Below, piece after piece: positions 8,836 to 18,101 of a stretch of DNA of 18,957 nt (positions are counted from its first letter, which is position 1; every line of letters begins with the position of its first letter). The notes under the pieces are model-generated. The model did not search any database and was not told where the DNA came from. It saw nothing but the letters and a program-made list of their open reading frames with translations. The stretch is from positions 1 through 18,957 of the forward strand of contig JANDJZ010000881.1 in the NCBI GenBank assembly GCA_027943245.1. Direction: 5' to 3'. The position numbers and the translations under genes were made by a program. This stretch comes from Acanthamoeba sp. SK_2022b. Lineage: Eukaryota > Discosea > Longamoebia > Acanthamoebidae.

Positions 8836-10681
8836 ATGGACGAATCGTTTGCTCTTGCAATCCACAAGGCCTTGCACAACCGGCGCATTAAGGGAGAAGT
8901 TGACTTGCTAGGGGATGGCGAAATTGTGAGGTACACATCCAAACAGTTGCATAATGTCCGAGTTCAATCGTCCCTAACATCCTTCCAGCTTCTCCACAGC
9001 TGCGAACGGCTGCCGAGTAGCCGAATGGCGAGGGCACCGCCTTATGGAACAAAATAAATCAAAATCGACAAGCTGGGCCGCCAAGGCGAAGAAGGTACGC
9101 TCTTTATGACCATTGGTCTGAAAGCCTCAACGTTTACACAAGCGTTTAATGCAGGGCTCTCTCATCACGTGGGTGTTGAGCGCCCCTCGCTGGGGCTTGA
9201 TTCAAGATGGCGTGATCGTTCGTAGATGCGCAGCCATCAAGGGCTCCAAGGCGGTTCAGAGCGACGACGACCAGGTACCTTGAGGCGCTGTCTCATGCTC
9301 TCGCTATTGGCTGACTCCTGCCTTTCTCTAGAGCGAGGAAGAAAAGGAGGACAACGAAGAAGAGGAGGAAGAGGAAGAAGAGGTGGAAGAAGAAGAGGAA
9401 GAAGAGGAGGAGTTGGGCATGAACAACAAGATCAACGAGCTGAGAGCGTTTACGAAACAGCATGGCATCAAGGTCGTCGGAAGGAAGAAGGAGGACGTGG
9501 TCAACGCCATCAAGCTGTTCTACAAGCAGCGGAGGGAGGAGAAGGCGAGGCAGAAGACCAAGCGGGCCAAGCAGACCGCCCAGGCACAGACCGAGGACGA
9601 GGACGAGAGCGAAGACCAGCAAGCCGAGAGCGAAGCGGAGCACGCCGAGGCCCCGGCCAAGTCGCCCGCCAAGTCACCAGCCAAGTCGCCGGCCAGACTT
9701 GCTAAGAGGAGAAGCCAGGCCAAGGCGGCCGACGATAGCAACGCCCGCGAGGAGGAGGAGGAGGAGGAGGCCCCTCCCCAAGAAGTGCTCGACAAGGAGA
9801 CGACCAAGACGGCGGTGGTGGTGAGCGAGCCTGTCGGAGAGGCGGCCAACGAGGTGCCAGCTGAGAACCAGGTCGCGGAGAAGGGGGAGGAAAGGGCCAG
9901 CGAGAACGACGATGAAGGCGAGATCGACAGCGACTTTGAAGAGGGCCTCGACCTCGACCAGCTGGAGCAGTACAGCCTCAGAACGCTCAAGGCGTACTGC
10001 GAAGAGGAGAGCCTCAAGGTGGCGCCCGGGTCGAAGAAGCAGGACTACATCACCACCATCCTCAACTACAACGCCGACCTTCTCCTCGAAGAAGAAGAAC
10101 AGCAGCAACAACAACAAGGCGGCGCAGCCAAGCCGGAGCCGCCTGCGGTCGTGGAGGAAGAGGAGGACCTGGACCTCGACGAGCTGGAGAAGTACTCGAT
10201 CGCGACGCTGATGGCGTATTGCCAAGATGAGTCGGTCCCTGTCAAGGGCACGAGGAAGGAGGACTACATCGAAGCCATCCTCAGGTACAACAGCGAATGC
10301 GACGCGGCGCGTTCGTGGCTCGAAGTGTCGAGGGCCGACGTTGACGATGGCGAGTCGCCTGCGTCGTCGTCGCTGCCCCGAGAAGAGACCAAGACGAGCG
10401 ACAAGGAGGCCAAGCAGGATCTTGAAGACGGCAGCGAAGGCCTGGCCGGAGGCCACCCCGCGCGAGCGCCCCGCGACGAGAAGAAGGTCAGCGCGGCGTG
10501 CGATGTAGAGGAGTCGGAGGTGGAGATGTGGAAGAGGAAGGCAGCCAAGTGGAAGCGTAGGGCCAAGGAGCTCCAGAGGAGCGTCGATCATCTCACGGCC
10601 AGCTTCCCGAACCAGCAGAGGAGGAAGAGCTGCTCCAAGGAGAACTCGGCGCCCGCGAAGAAGACCAGCGCGTGCGCCTGA
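8836..10681 (+). CDS. Acidic protein with three SAP-like repeats, SPAK repeats and a KEN box, 4 exons
   Basis: Exons 8836-8930, 8989-9094, 9155-9274, 9332-10681 join to 1671 nt, 556 residues. Introns are 57-60 nt, and the first has a CTAAC branch-like motif before its acceptor. Residues 1-107 form an unrecognised block including VAEWRGHRLMEQ and VLSAPRWGLIQDGVIVRR. Residues 108-134 are almost all Glu. A SAP-like helix-loop-helix follows at about 135-174 (LGMNNKINELRAF...GRKKEDVVNAI). Two further related copies lie at about 318-360 and 392-434, sharing the pattern LExYSxxTLxAYCxxES and KxDYIxxILxYN. Between them are three AKSP units near 215-227, which are proline-directed kinase sites, and acidic runs. 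Residues about 500-530 form a basic coiled coil, and KEN lies at 543-545. SAP domains bind scaffold/matrix DNA, so a chromatin role is likely. The promoter carries two E2F-type sites. No gene name can be given. Confidence 0.82.
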
Positions 10682-10872
10682 GCTGCTCCCCCCCCCCGTC
10701 CTGTCCATGTCGCAGCCTCTACCACTCTTCTCTTCCTGCTCTCCTCTGGGCAGGGACGGCCTGGCGCTGTTCCAGCTCCTTCTCTCGCGCTGTGGAAGTG
10801 GATGATACATCCTCAACTCTGCTACTTGTTTATTGTTCAACATCACCATCAACATCCTCTCCAGCGTAATTA

Positions 10873-10878
10873 TTTATT
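10873..10878 (-). terminator. Polyadenylation signal of the F-box gene
   Basis: AATAAA on the minus strand, 35-40 bp past the TAG of the F-box/LRR gene. Confidence 0.55.
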
Positions 10879-10882
10879 AGGC

Positions 10883-10902
10883 TTATTATTATTATTATTA
10901 TT
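10883..10902. repeat. (TTA)n microsatellite in the F-box gene 3' UTR
   Basis: About six tandem TTA units, read as (UAA)n in the F-box transcript, lie between its stop codon and its AATAAA signal. Confidence 0.85.
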
Positions 10903-10912
10903 TGTGAGGGCG

Positions 10913-12661
10913 CTACTCGCAAGTAGTGGTGGGTGATGGGGAGCTGTCGAGGACGATGGTTGCCTGTTCGTAGGGCCGCACGTCGTAGTCGGTCCGAGCC
11001 TTGACCAGAGGCAGCGCCGTCAGCACCTGCTCGACGTCGGCGCGGCTCAGCAGCGGCAGGCCGAGCACGTTGAGTATGCGCAAGCTGCGGAGGCACACGC
11101 TCTGCTCGGGGCTGGCCAGCGCCCGCACGCCCCGGGCCGTAACGCGGGCGCTCTTCTGGAGGTCGAGCGTGTGTAGTCGGGGCAGGTGGCGGGCCGCGGC
11201 CTCAACGCACGAGTCGTCGACGTTGAGGCTGCGCAGCCGTAGGACGGTGAGACGCGTGCAGCTGGCGATCACGTGGGCCATGCCCTGTGCGGTGAGGTTG
11301 GCGCAGTCGCGTATGTCGATGAGGGTGAGTGTCGCAGAGACGCAGGACTCGATGCTGCGCAAGGCCGCGTCGCCAATGAAGAGCCCTGGTTGTCCACCAC
11401 CGCCACCACAAGAGGTGAGCCAAGCCAACGGTGCCATGCTTACGCGGCTCCAGGCGCTACGAGATCTCACCTTGCACGTCGAGGTGGCGCATGCCGTTGG
11501 TATGTGCCAGGTGCTCGAAGGTGGTGTCCCGAACTACTCCCCGACAGAACTTGGCCACCAGCTTCTCCAGGCCGGTGCAGCTGTCCAGCACGGCCGCCAC
11601 CGCCTCGTCGCTCACCTTGAGGCAGCCTGCCAGTGCCTCCCAACCATAAGCGATAGCAGTCTCGAGGCGAGAGTGGGGGGGGGGGCACTACACGCCCGCT
11701 ACTCGCTGCGAGTAGAGGGGAGGGAAAGGGAGCGTGCCCCAGATGTTGAGCGAGCGCAGGGTGGTGGGGTGGTGCTCGGCGAGCGAGCGCATGGTCAGGT
11801 CGGTTATGACGGCCAGGCCCTGCAGGTTGAGCTTCTCCAGGCGCGAGCAGGTTCTCACCACCGCCACCACGCCGTCGTCCTTGACGCGGTAGCACCCCTG
11901 AAGACAGCGTACGTGCACCCCCCCCCGACGTGTAGCGTAAGTCACGCGGGCTCACCCCCAAGGCACGCTGCAGGGCTCATCGTCACCTTGAGGCGGAGGG
12001 CCGTGAGCTGCGGGCACAGCGTGGCGAGGGCGGCGAGCCCGACCGAGGTGATCTGCGTGCACGACTCGAGGGACAGCGAGCGCAGCCCGCTGAACCTGCC
12101 AAAGGACTGGTCCAGCGAGCAGTTGGTCAGCCGTCTGAGCCCGCAGAGGGTGAGCCCGACCAGGCGCGAGCCGGCGCCCGACGGGTGGTTGGCCGCCGCC
12201 TCGACCACGTCCGCGGACATGTCCGACGAGCAGCGGTCGATGTGCAGCTGGGTGAGCCGCGTGCAGGAGGCCAGGAGCGTCGACACGGCGTGGGCGCCCA
12301 CTTGCAGGCAGGGACCCAGCACGTCGAGCCGCTCCAGCTTGCCGCAGCGGCGCGCCACCACTTCGATGGCCATGTCGACCGCGGCCTGCGGGTGGGGCTG
12401 GAGCTGGAACTGGGGCTGGAGCTGGAACTGGAGCTGGAACTGGAGCTGGAGCTGGAGCTGGAGCTGAGGGGGGTGAGGGTGTGGGTGTGGGCTGACGTGC
12501 AGTCGGAGATGGCGGCGCTGGCGCCAGCAGAGGGCGGCCCACGCGCGGCAGGTGGCGGTGCACGCGCACAGGTCCTTGACCGAGTCGAGCCACCCAAACA
12601 CCTCCTCCCACACCTCCGAAGGGAGAACATCCGCACCCAATGCCACAGCGACGGCCTCCAT
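10913..12661 (-). CDS. F-box/leucine-rich-repeat protein (FBXL/AMN1-like), 4 exons
   Basis: Exons in transcript order 11987-12661, 11738-11897, 11471-11626, 10913-11385 join to 1464 nt, 487 residues. Residues 13-50 are an F-box: LPSEVWEEVFGWLDSV then a Cys-rich helix ending CRAWAALCW. A Pro/His stretch and a Gln-Leu/Phe tract (about 66-88) follow. The rest is built of about 26-residue cysteine-type leucine-rich repeats such as CTRLTQLHIDRCS, LRSLSLESCTQITSVGLAAL, LEKLNLQGLAVITDLTM and LTLIDIRDCANLTAQGM. Such proteins link targets to an SCF ubiquitin ligase: the F-box binds Skp1 and the repeats choose the substrate, which cannot be told from sequence. The donor after LRSLNIWG is a GC dinucleotide in my model because joining there restores the repeat pattern; a GT-donor alternative adds about 15 residues. 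Confidence 0.88.
12397..12466. repeat. GAGCTG hexanucleotide minisatellite within the F-box coding sequence
   Basis: About eleven imperfect copies of GGAGCT/GGAACT units, coding on the minus strand for alternating Gln-Leu and Gln-Phe. Its length is a multiple of six, so copy-number change keeps the frame. Confidence 0.85.
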
Positions 12662-13337
12662 CCTCTGGTTTGGTTTTTATTTTTATTTTTTTGTATGTTT
12701 TTGTATTTTCATTTTGTTTCTGCGCTGTTTCTGACTTTTCCGGGTTTCGGGTGATTTGGACCGATATGAACAAAAGTGTGTATTTTTGAATTTTCTGTGA
12801 CAGAACACAAAAGAATATGAAGGAAAATATGGCAAGAAGTTGGGGGGAAAAAAAGAAAAGGGACGAAAGGGAAGACAAAGGTCGGCGGCCAACCTCGTGC
12901 GGTGTGCGGGGCTTGAGGCGTGCCTTCCCGGACCGACGGTCGGCTCTCGATAATCGGGTCCCATTCCGGCTCTCTCACTCGTTACTCGTACTCGGCTGTG
13001 CTACATCCACTCTGATCCCGCTCCATCTTCTTCCTACTCCTGTCGTTGTCGATGCCTTTTGGCTGGTTGGTTGGTTGTTCTGCTGCCTCCTCCACCTCGC
13101 GCTGAGGTTCCTGTCTCATCTGAGGGGAACTTCTCTTCGTCCTCCGTGCGTCCCTGTGTCGGTCCGGTCCGGGGCTAGCGATCTCTCCCGCGCATCGCAT
13201 CGCCTCGCCCCCCCCGCCGGCCTCCTCCCGTCCTGGTCGCCGCCGCCCACCACGCCTGCCGTCTGTCGATGAAGAAGACCATGGATGGTGACGATGATGA
13301 CGATGACGACGACGATGATGATGATGATGATGAACAT
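12662..13337. other. Intergenic: F-box gene promoter/5' UTR and bHLH gene 3' UTR
   Basis: The 676-bp gap has two parts. From 12662 to about 12860 it is strongly strand-asymmetric, T-rich on the plus strand and thus A-rich in the F-box 5' leader. From about 12900 to 13260 it is GC-rich without pattern. The 151-codon open frame on the plus strand here shows no family pattern and is not called. A trinucleotide repeat follows the bHLH stop codon. Confidence 0.5.
13291..13333. repeat. (GAT/GAC)n repeat in the bHLH gene 3' UTR
   Basis: About fourteen GAT or GAC units, read as AUC/GUC in the transcript, begin within ten bases of the bHLH stop codon. Confidence 0.85.
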
Positions 13338-16066
13338 TTACAAGCCTCCGTGCTGGTGGTGGAGGTGGAGCTGCTGCTGATGGAGCTGCTGCAGTCCGCT
13401 CGCCCCGCCGTGATGGTGCTGGAAGTGCTGCTGTGGCGGCTGGGGCTGCTGCTGCGACTGCGGGAACGAGAGCCCGGAGAACGAGGTGGGCTCGCCGTCC
13501 GCGGAGGCGTCGCCGTTGCCGGTGGCCATCCGCTGCTTGCCCGTCATCCCGTCGTTGGAGTTGTCGCTGTCCCGCCCCTCCGCGTCGTCATCGTCGTCGG
13601 TGTCGCCCCTCTGATCGATCACGATCTCATCCCGCTCGTCGTCGCCGCTCCCGCTCTGGCTGCCGCTCGACGAGTGGCCGTTGTTGTTGCTGCCACCCTT
13701 TCCTCCGTGGCCGCCCTCGTTGCCTTCTCCTTCTCGCCCGCTACCGTTGCTGTCGCTGTTGTCGCCGGGCGAGTTGCGCCGTTGGCGCTTGGCCGGGTTC
13801 TCCCCGCCCTCCTCCCCGCCGCCCTCGTCCCCGCTCGACCGCCTGTCGCTCGCGTAGTTGTCCTCCGCCGCGTCGTCGTCTCGCGTGAGGAAGGCCTCGT
13901 CGTCTTCGAGCTTGACGCCGGGCACCATCAGCTTCAGGCGCTTGTTTTCTGTGATGAGCTTGGCGCACAGGTTTTGGACCTGGACAGGCGTCAGAGGCGG
14001 GACAGTACAGCGCCAGCGCCGGGTTGAGGGAGGGCGGGCCCACACCACACACACGCAAGCAAGCAACAGCACACGCACCTGTGTGAGGTGGTCGGCGGCT
14101 TCCGTGAGGACTTCGACTTTCGTTAATCGCCGATCGTTGGTCACCTGCGAGGCAGAGTGTCGACAGCGGGGGGGAGAGTGAGGCCAAGACAAGGCACGCG
14201 GGGCGTGGAATAACGGGCGGAACCTGTTGCGGGAGGAGGGTCTTTAATCTATCGATGGCGCCGTTCATGTCGCTGCGTCGCCTCTTTTCGGCCATGTTGT
14301 GTCGCTCCTTCCTCACCTCCTCCGCCTGAGCCTCTTCGTTCTTGTTCCTGTTTTTGGCACATAGGTGAGGAAGCCGGGAGGACAGGAGGTGTTACACCAC
14401 CACACAGTCTAGGCCGAAAATGGGCGCTACGCACTTTTTGTTCTTGGTGTCTATCTGGTCCCACTTGGAGTAGAGCTCGAGCAAGTCTGTACATGAGCGG
14501 AGCAAAAGGAGTGAGTCATGCCCTCCGAAATGTTGGCAGTGCGTGGCTCGGGCTGGTCACAGCCACAGAGCCCGCGGGCTGGGGCAAGGCTTGGTGCTTT
14601 GTGGTTGCTTGGAATGTAGCCACGTAAGCAAGGAATGCTTAGGCGCGGATTTGGTAAAGAAAATGCACGGAAAGGAGAGGGAACGATGCCGGGTCGCGTT
14701 ACTGCACGATTCCTCTCGGCAACCATTGGTTGGGGACGAGGGTGCAACCAATCTTTCTTGGTAGGGGCGCAACCGAGCTTGTACGGCTTGGGCGAGAAGC
14801 AGAGCCCATAACCCACACCCACGCAAGAACACCACACGGCCACGCAAGGGGGGTTCCAAATCTCGAACCCTCCCGGACCAAGATCTAATTTGTGGAAATG
14901 GAATGGAATACATATCTACGGCTTCGATCGCGGAACATTCGATCGAGAGAAGTTTGACTTGCTTTTAATTGCACGAGGGGTGAGCGATAGAAAGTGAGAG
15001 CGACTTCCTCTGCTGCATCAGCCGAAAGAACATGGCTTGATGCTGCTCAGAGCTAGAACGGCGCTCGAGCTGACCGAGAACGATCAAGGAAAACGAAATT
15101 TCGAGTACACACACCACATCGAGCGAACAACGACATCAACCAGCAGGGGAGGGGTACCTTTGGGATTCATCGAGGCGGCTGTCCTAACGGGCGGCTGCTG
15201 CTGCGATACTGAGTTCGATGACGAGTGGAGCTGCGAGTTGGTGCCACCGCCTCCAGCGATATGGCTGAGTGATACTGCGGCCTGATGCGCGGCACCATTC
15301 CCGAGCTGGGAGGCCATCGAGGGCGCAGGGAGCTGGATGCCGCGATCGCCGCTTCCACGAGTCGAGGTGGGAAGCCCATAGCCGTTATCGCTGCTTCCTC
15401 GCTGCGTCGAAGACCGAGGGGACGATTTCTCGTTCAGCGCGCTGCCCATCCCGCCAGCGGTATGGCCAGGGAAAGGATTGGCGCTGCCGCCGTAGAGGCG
15501 ATCCGAGTGGCCGCTCGCGGATGGCATGCCGTACTGCTGCTGCGGCAGAGATACACCGTACGGCGAAGATCCCATGCCGGCCTTGGCCGAGGGGCCCATC
15601 TGGTGGGCGAGACTGTCCTTGAAGGCCTCGCCCAGGCGCGACATCTGGTGCGCGGCAGCAGCGGCCGAGAGCGCGTTGACGCCAAGATCCGAGCCGGCAG
15701 GCATCGACTGCTGGCCGCGCGCTACGCTAGACATCGGTGGCAGTACCCGCTCGCCCAGCAGATTATTCGGCGAGGGCTGATGCAATCCCCCATGGTACGG
15801 ATGAGCCTGCTGTTGCTGCTGCGAGTTGCGAAGAGACGAGAAGGGGAAGGAGGGCCTAATGGATAGAAGGAGAATTAGCTGGAGGATAGGCAAAGAGGGG
15901 CTGCGATGCAGCAGGATGCATTCACTTGTTGATGTGGGCTAACGTACAGTTGCTGGCCTGCAGGACCTTGCTGGCCGTAGTAGTTCTTCTCGCCTTCGTA
16001 CTCGCCATAGCCATCGGTAAGGCCTTGCCCTCCGTTATATCGTTGATCTTGCCCGCCGTAATTCAT
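13338..16066 (-). CDS. Class-B bHLH-leucine-zipper transcription factor, 6 exons
   Basis: Exons in transcript order 15948-16066, 15158-15855, 14435-14486, 14224-14347, 14079-14144, 13338-13979 join to 1701 nt, 566 residues. Residues 1 to about 272 are Gly/Gln/Ser-rich and disordered, starting MNYGGQDQRYNGG, with YYGQQGPAGQQ and a Q5 run. The basic region is RKERHNMAEKRRR with His306, Glu310 and Arg314, the H-E-R triad of factors that bind CACGTG E-boxes. Helix 1 is DMNGAIDRLKTLLPQ, the loop is short, helix 2 is TKVEVLTEAADHLTQ, and a zipper continues to about 372 (NLCAKLITENKRLKL). The C-terminus is acidic, Ser/Gly/Asn-rich and ends in Gln/His runs, with a basic AKRQRR patch. Introns split the loop and helix 2 from the zipper. 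The ATG at 16066 is chosen because no earlier in-frame ATG is present; a 5'-UTR intron is possible. No orthologue can be named. Confidence 0.88.
14487..15157 (-). other. Long (671-nt) intron 2 of the bHLH gene
   Basis: It joins GTACCC at 15157 to the acceptor at 14487-14488, with codon phase preserved on both sides. It is four to ten times longer than other introns in the window. It holds an ATTGGTTG/CAACCAAT inverted repeat and a short GGGTTC/GAACCC hairpin at 14846-14865, but no open frame with recognisable pattern and no tRNA fold. Confidence 0.65.
14725..14752. repeat. Inverted repeat ATTGGTTG-12-CAACCAAT
   Basis: Perfect 8-bp arms around a 12-base spacer, inside the long bHLH intron. 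Each arm contains a CCAAT pentamer, in opposite orientations. Confidence 0.7.
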
Positions 16067-16514
16067 TTCGAATTGGCGACTCGTGCCGCCCCTTGTGCCT
16101 CTCTCCTCGTGCGTAAAATTAAGGTTTTGCAATCGTTTCTTTCCTCCTTTTCCTCTCGTTTGCTGGCGCCGAGAGGCCTGAAGAAATGCTAATGTCTTTC
16201 TTCAAGGGCGGATGTGAATTCTTCTCCCCCCAGTTGTCCTTTTCTCTCGCTGGACGGACCCCTTCTTTCTCTTCTCGCGGCTCCTATTGAACTAGGTGTT
16301 CGATGGGGGTGGTCTGTGGTGTTCAGTGACGGGTCCCTCGTGCTCTCTCGGTATGGTACGGCGGACGGGGGCGTGGTGCTCCTTCTTGCTCTCGTGTCCT
16401 TCTCTACGACTTCTCTTTTTCCTCTGCTGCGCGTCTGACACAGACCAGCAGCCGCGCTCCCGTGATATATTTGTTTGGTGCTTTTGTGGCCTGGTGCGCG
16501 TGGCTGCCTACATG

Positions 16515-16522
16515 TGACGTCA
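16515..16522. promoter_or_regulatory. CRE/ATF-type palindrome TGACGTCA upstream of the bHLH gene
   Basis: Perfect palindrome about 450 bp upstream of the bHLH ATG. Same octamer as at 4660-4667 upstream of the Tm-1-like gene. Confidence 0.4.
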
Positions 16523-16698
16523 TTTTCTCACGGAATTTCACACTCCGCCTACCAAACACTGGCCAAGATCAGTCCGAGGTTCCGGCCGCCATCTTAACGC
16601 CTGGAAACTTTTACGTCAAAACTGGTATCCCGGAAGCGGGGAAGTGGATTTGTGTCGTTTAGGCTCAATCCAATATTTGGAGATTACGGTATATCTTC

Positions 16699-16704
16699 CA
16701 CGTG
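16699..16704. promoter_or_regulatory. E-box CACGTG upstream of the bHLH gene
   Basis: A CACGTG hexamer about 635 bp upstream of the bHLH ATG; this is the site expected to be bound by a class-B bHLH protein such as the one encoded here. The hexamer also occurs by chance in coding DNA of this window (for example 3575-3580). Confidence 0.3.
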
Positions 16705-17018
16705 CGCCCCGAGCTCACATCGGGAGGGGGGCGGGCGCTGTGTTGCTCTCTCGGCCTGTGTGCACGAAGAACGTTAGGACAGATCAGAAGCGTGCCTCCC
16801 TCTGCGAAATGGGGTGGGCGTGGTGTTTGGCGGGATGGGCCGAGGATTTTCGGTCCAGCGGCCCAGTTCCGTACGGGGCGGTCGCAAGCGGCCAAGATAA
16901 ACGCGAACTGCAACGGCTAGACGCTATCTCGTATCTGTGCGCTCCACTATCTCCCTTCACGCTGGGGGAGAAACAACAGTGTATTCTTCAACTATTACAG
17001 TAATAGGCCCCGACCCAA

Positions 17019-18101
17019 CTATGGCAAGCCCATGGCCGTACGTGCCTCTCGCCTGGTCTCGCTAATCGAGTCGTATCCCTCATCTGCGAGCGGGTCGCCG
17101 CCGACCAAGTCTGAGTTGGGGCACTGCTTGCTCAACCTGCGAATGGCGAGCCAGTCCTTGAGGCCCGTCCACCTCGCCGTCGGCGACGCAGAGGGAGTCG
17201 TAGAGGTCGCGGTGGCCGCCGAAGTGTGCGCCGAGCGGCCGATGAGGCTGCCTGTCCTCATTCTCGACGCTGGACTTGTTGTTAGCATGTAGGCAGAACG
17301 AAGCGAGTCCGGCAGAGAGGTGCTGCGCGCACGGGCCCCAGAGGGAGAACAGAGTCGGGCCAACTCGAGCTGGGGCAGCTCACCGGCATCTGTTTGGTCG
17401 TTGCTGGTCTGCAGCGTGATCTCTGCCCGCAGCGCCTTCTTCTCCTTCTTGGCTCTCTTGAGCCCTTGCTCGTCGCTGGATGCCGAGTTCTTCTTCTTCA
17501 TGTGCTTCTTTGTCGCCACTCTATCCGTTGCTGTGGGGTTCAACCCCGCGCCGGCCTCGCTCTGAACGCTTAGGTCGTCTCGCGCCGGCTCCGTCGGCAC
17601 GATGAGTGAGCGCGACTTGCGCAGCTTGGTGACCGCAGCAATGGGCGCCGGTGTGACCTTCCTCGCTTGTAGTACCTCGTCGAGCAGAGCGGCCTCCCTA
17701 TCTGAACTCCTCTTGTCTTTCTTCCTGTGCTTCAATTGGTCTTTGTCCTGGTCCCTCTCTCGCCCCTCTTGTCTGTCCTCCTTCATAGCAACACAGGTGG
17801 TCGACGCAAGGTCGCGCTCCGGCACGAGGTCGAACATGCCCACCGCGCCGAAAGTCGCCTTGGGCTTGTTCTTGTGCTTTCTCTTCTTCGACTTGTCCGC
17901 GTGTGGCAGCTGGCTAGCCGTCGGTGGTTCGCCGCCCAACTCGACTTGGGCGGGGTCAGGCACCCCAGGAATGGGCGCGAGAGCTTTAAAGGATATCCTT
18001 TTCTTCTTGGCCTTCTTCTTCTTCTTGCGGCTGTGGACGTCCTCCGCTGTGTGTTCGCTCATGATCGGCTGGTCCTGCGAGGCTTCTTCTGCGGGTAGCA
18101 T
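17019..18101 (-). CDS. Lysine-rich, probably nuclear protein of unknown function
   Basis: One open frame of 361 codons from ATG at 18101 (A at -3) to TAG at 17019-17021, 360 residues. The frame stays open a little upstream but without an ATG. No family is recognised. Several dense basic clusters look like nuclear or nucleolar localisation signals: RKKKKKAKKKR near residue 25, KSKKRKHKNKPK near 70, HRKKDKRSS, KKHMKKKNS and KRAKKEKK. The C-terminal third is Ser/Thr/Pro-rich (SPASRMRTGS, TTPSASPTARWTGLKDWLAI) and ends in an acidic-to-basic tail. GTGAGC at 17383-17378 could serve as a splice donor, but splicing to the best acceptor would end the frame at once, so an intronless model is preferred. 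No membrane segment or signal peptide is seen. Confidence 0.65.
   Translation of the reverse strand: MLPAEEASQDQPIMSEHTAEDVHSRKKKKKAKKKRISFKALAPIPGVPDPAQVELGGEPPTASQLPHADKSKKRKHKNKPKATFGAVGMFDLVPERDLASTTCVAMKEDRQEGRERDQDKDQLKHRKKDKRSSDREAALLDEVLQARKVTPAPIAAVTKLRKSRSLIVPTEPARDDLSVQSEAGAGLNPTATDRVATKKHMKKKNSASSDEQGLKRAKKEKKALRAEITLQTSNDQTDAGELPQLELARLCSPSGARARSTSLPDSLRSAYMLTTSPASRMRTGSLIGRSAHTSAATATSTTPSASPTARWTGLKDWLAIRRLSKQCPNSDLVGGDPLADEGYDSISETRREARTAMGLP

Larger units (their letters stand above)
10682..10912. other. Convergent 3' intergenic region
   Basis: Only 231 bp separate the stop codons of the SAP-protein gene (plus) and the F-box gene (minus), so their 3' UTRs are close or overlapping. 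A minus-strand AATAAA is present for the F-box gene. No AATAAA is seen on the plus strand. Confidence 0.55.
16067..17018. other. Long intergenic region upstream of the bHLH gene
   Basis: At 952 bp this is the longest gap in the window. No coding exon can be supported; the 119-codon plus-strand frame at 16644-17003 has no recognisable pattern. It carries a CRE palindrome (16515-16522), an E-box (16699-16704), TTTGGCGGGA (16826-16835, E2F-like), a CCGCCATCTT motif (16587-16596), and G-rich runs around 16721-16738. This looks like an extended regulatory region. Confidence 0.5.

Noticed and set aside
9674..10855. 393-codon minus-strand open frame opposite the SAP-protein exon
   Set aside because: It is the antisense shadow of a GC-rich acidic coding exon (Leu/Val-rich mirror of Glu/Asp codons).
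12817..13272. 151-codon plus-strand open frame between the F-box and bHLH genes
   Set aside because: Composition follows local base skew, and there is no family pattern; it overlaps the probable 5' leader of the F-box gene.
14846..14875. tRNA-like B-box (GGTTCGA) on the minus strand in the long bHLH intron
   Set aside because: No T-arm stem, A-box or acceptor stem can be formed around it; it is a simple GGGTTC/GAACCC hairpin.
16644..17003. 119-codon plus-strand open frame
   Set aside because: No family pattern, rich in Gly/Arg/Cys as expected of a GC-rich non-coding region, and no promoter or splice support.
17275..17383. A 109-nt intron in the lysine-rich gene (GTGAGC donor, CTAAC branch-like motif, AACAAG acceptor)
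   Set aside because: Splicing shifts the frame and reaches TGA within six codons, whereas read-through stays open for over 100 codons. It may still be a minor isoform.
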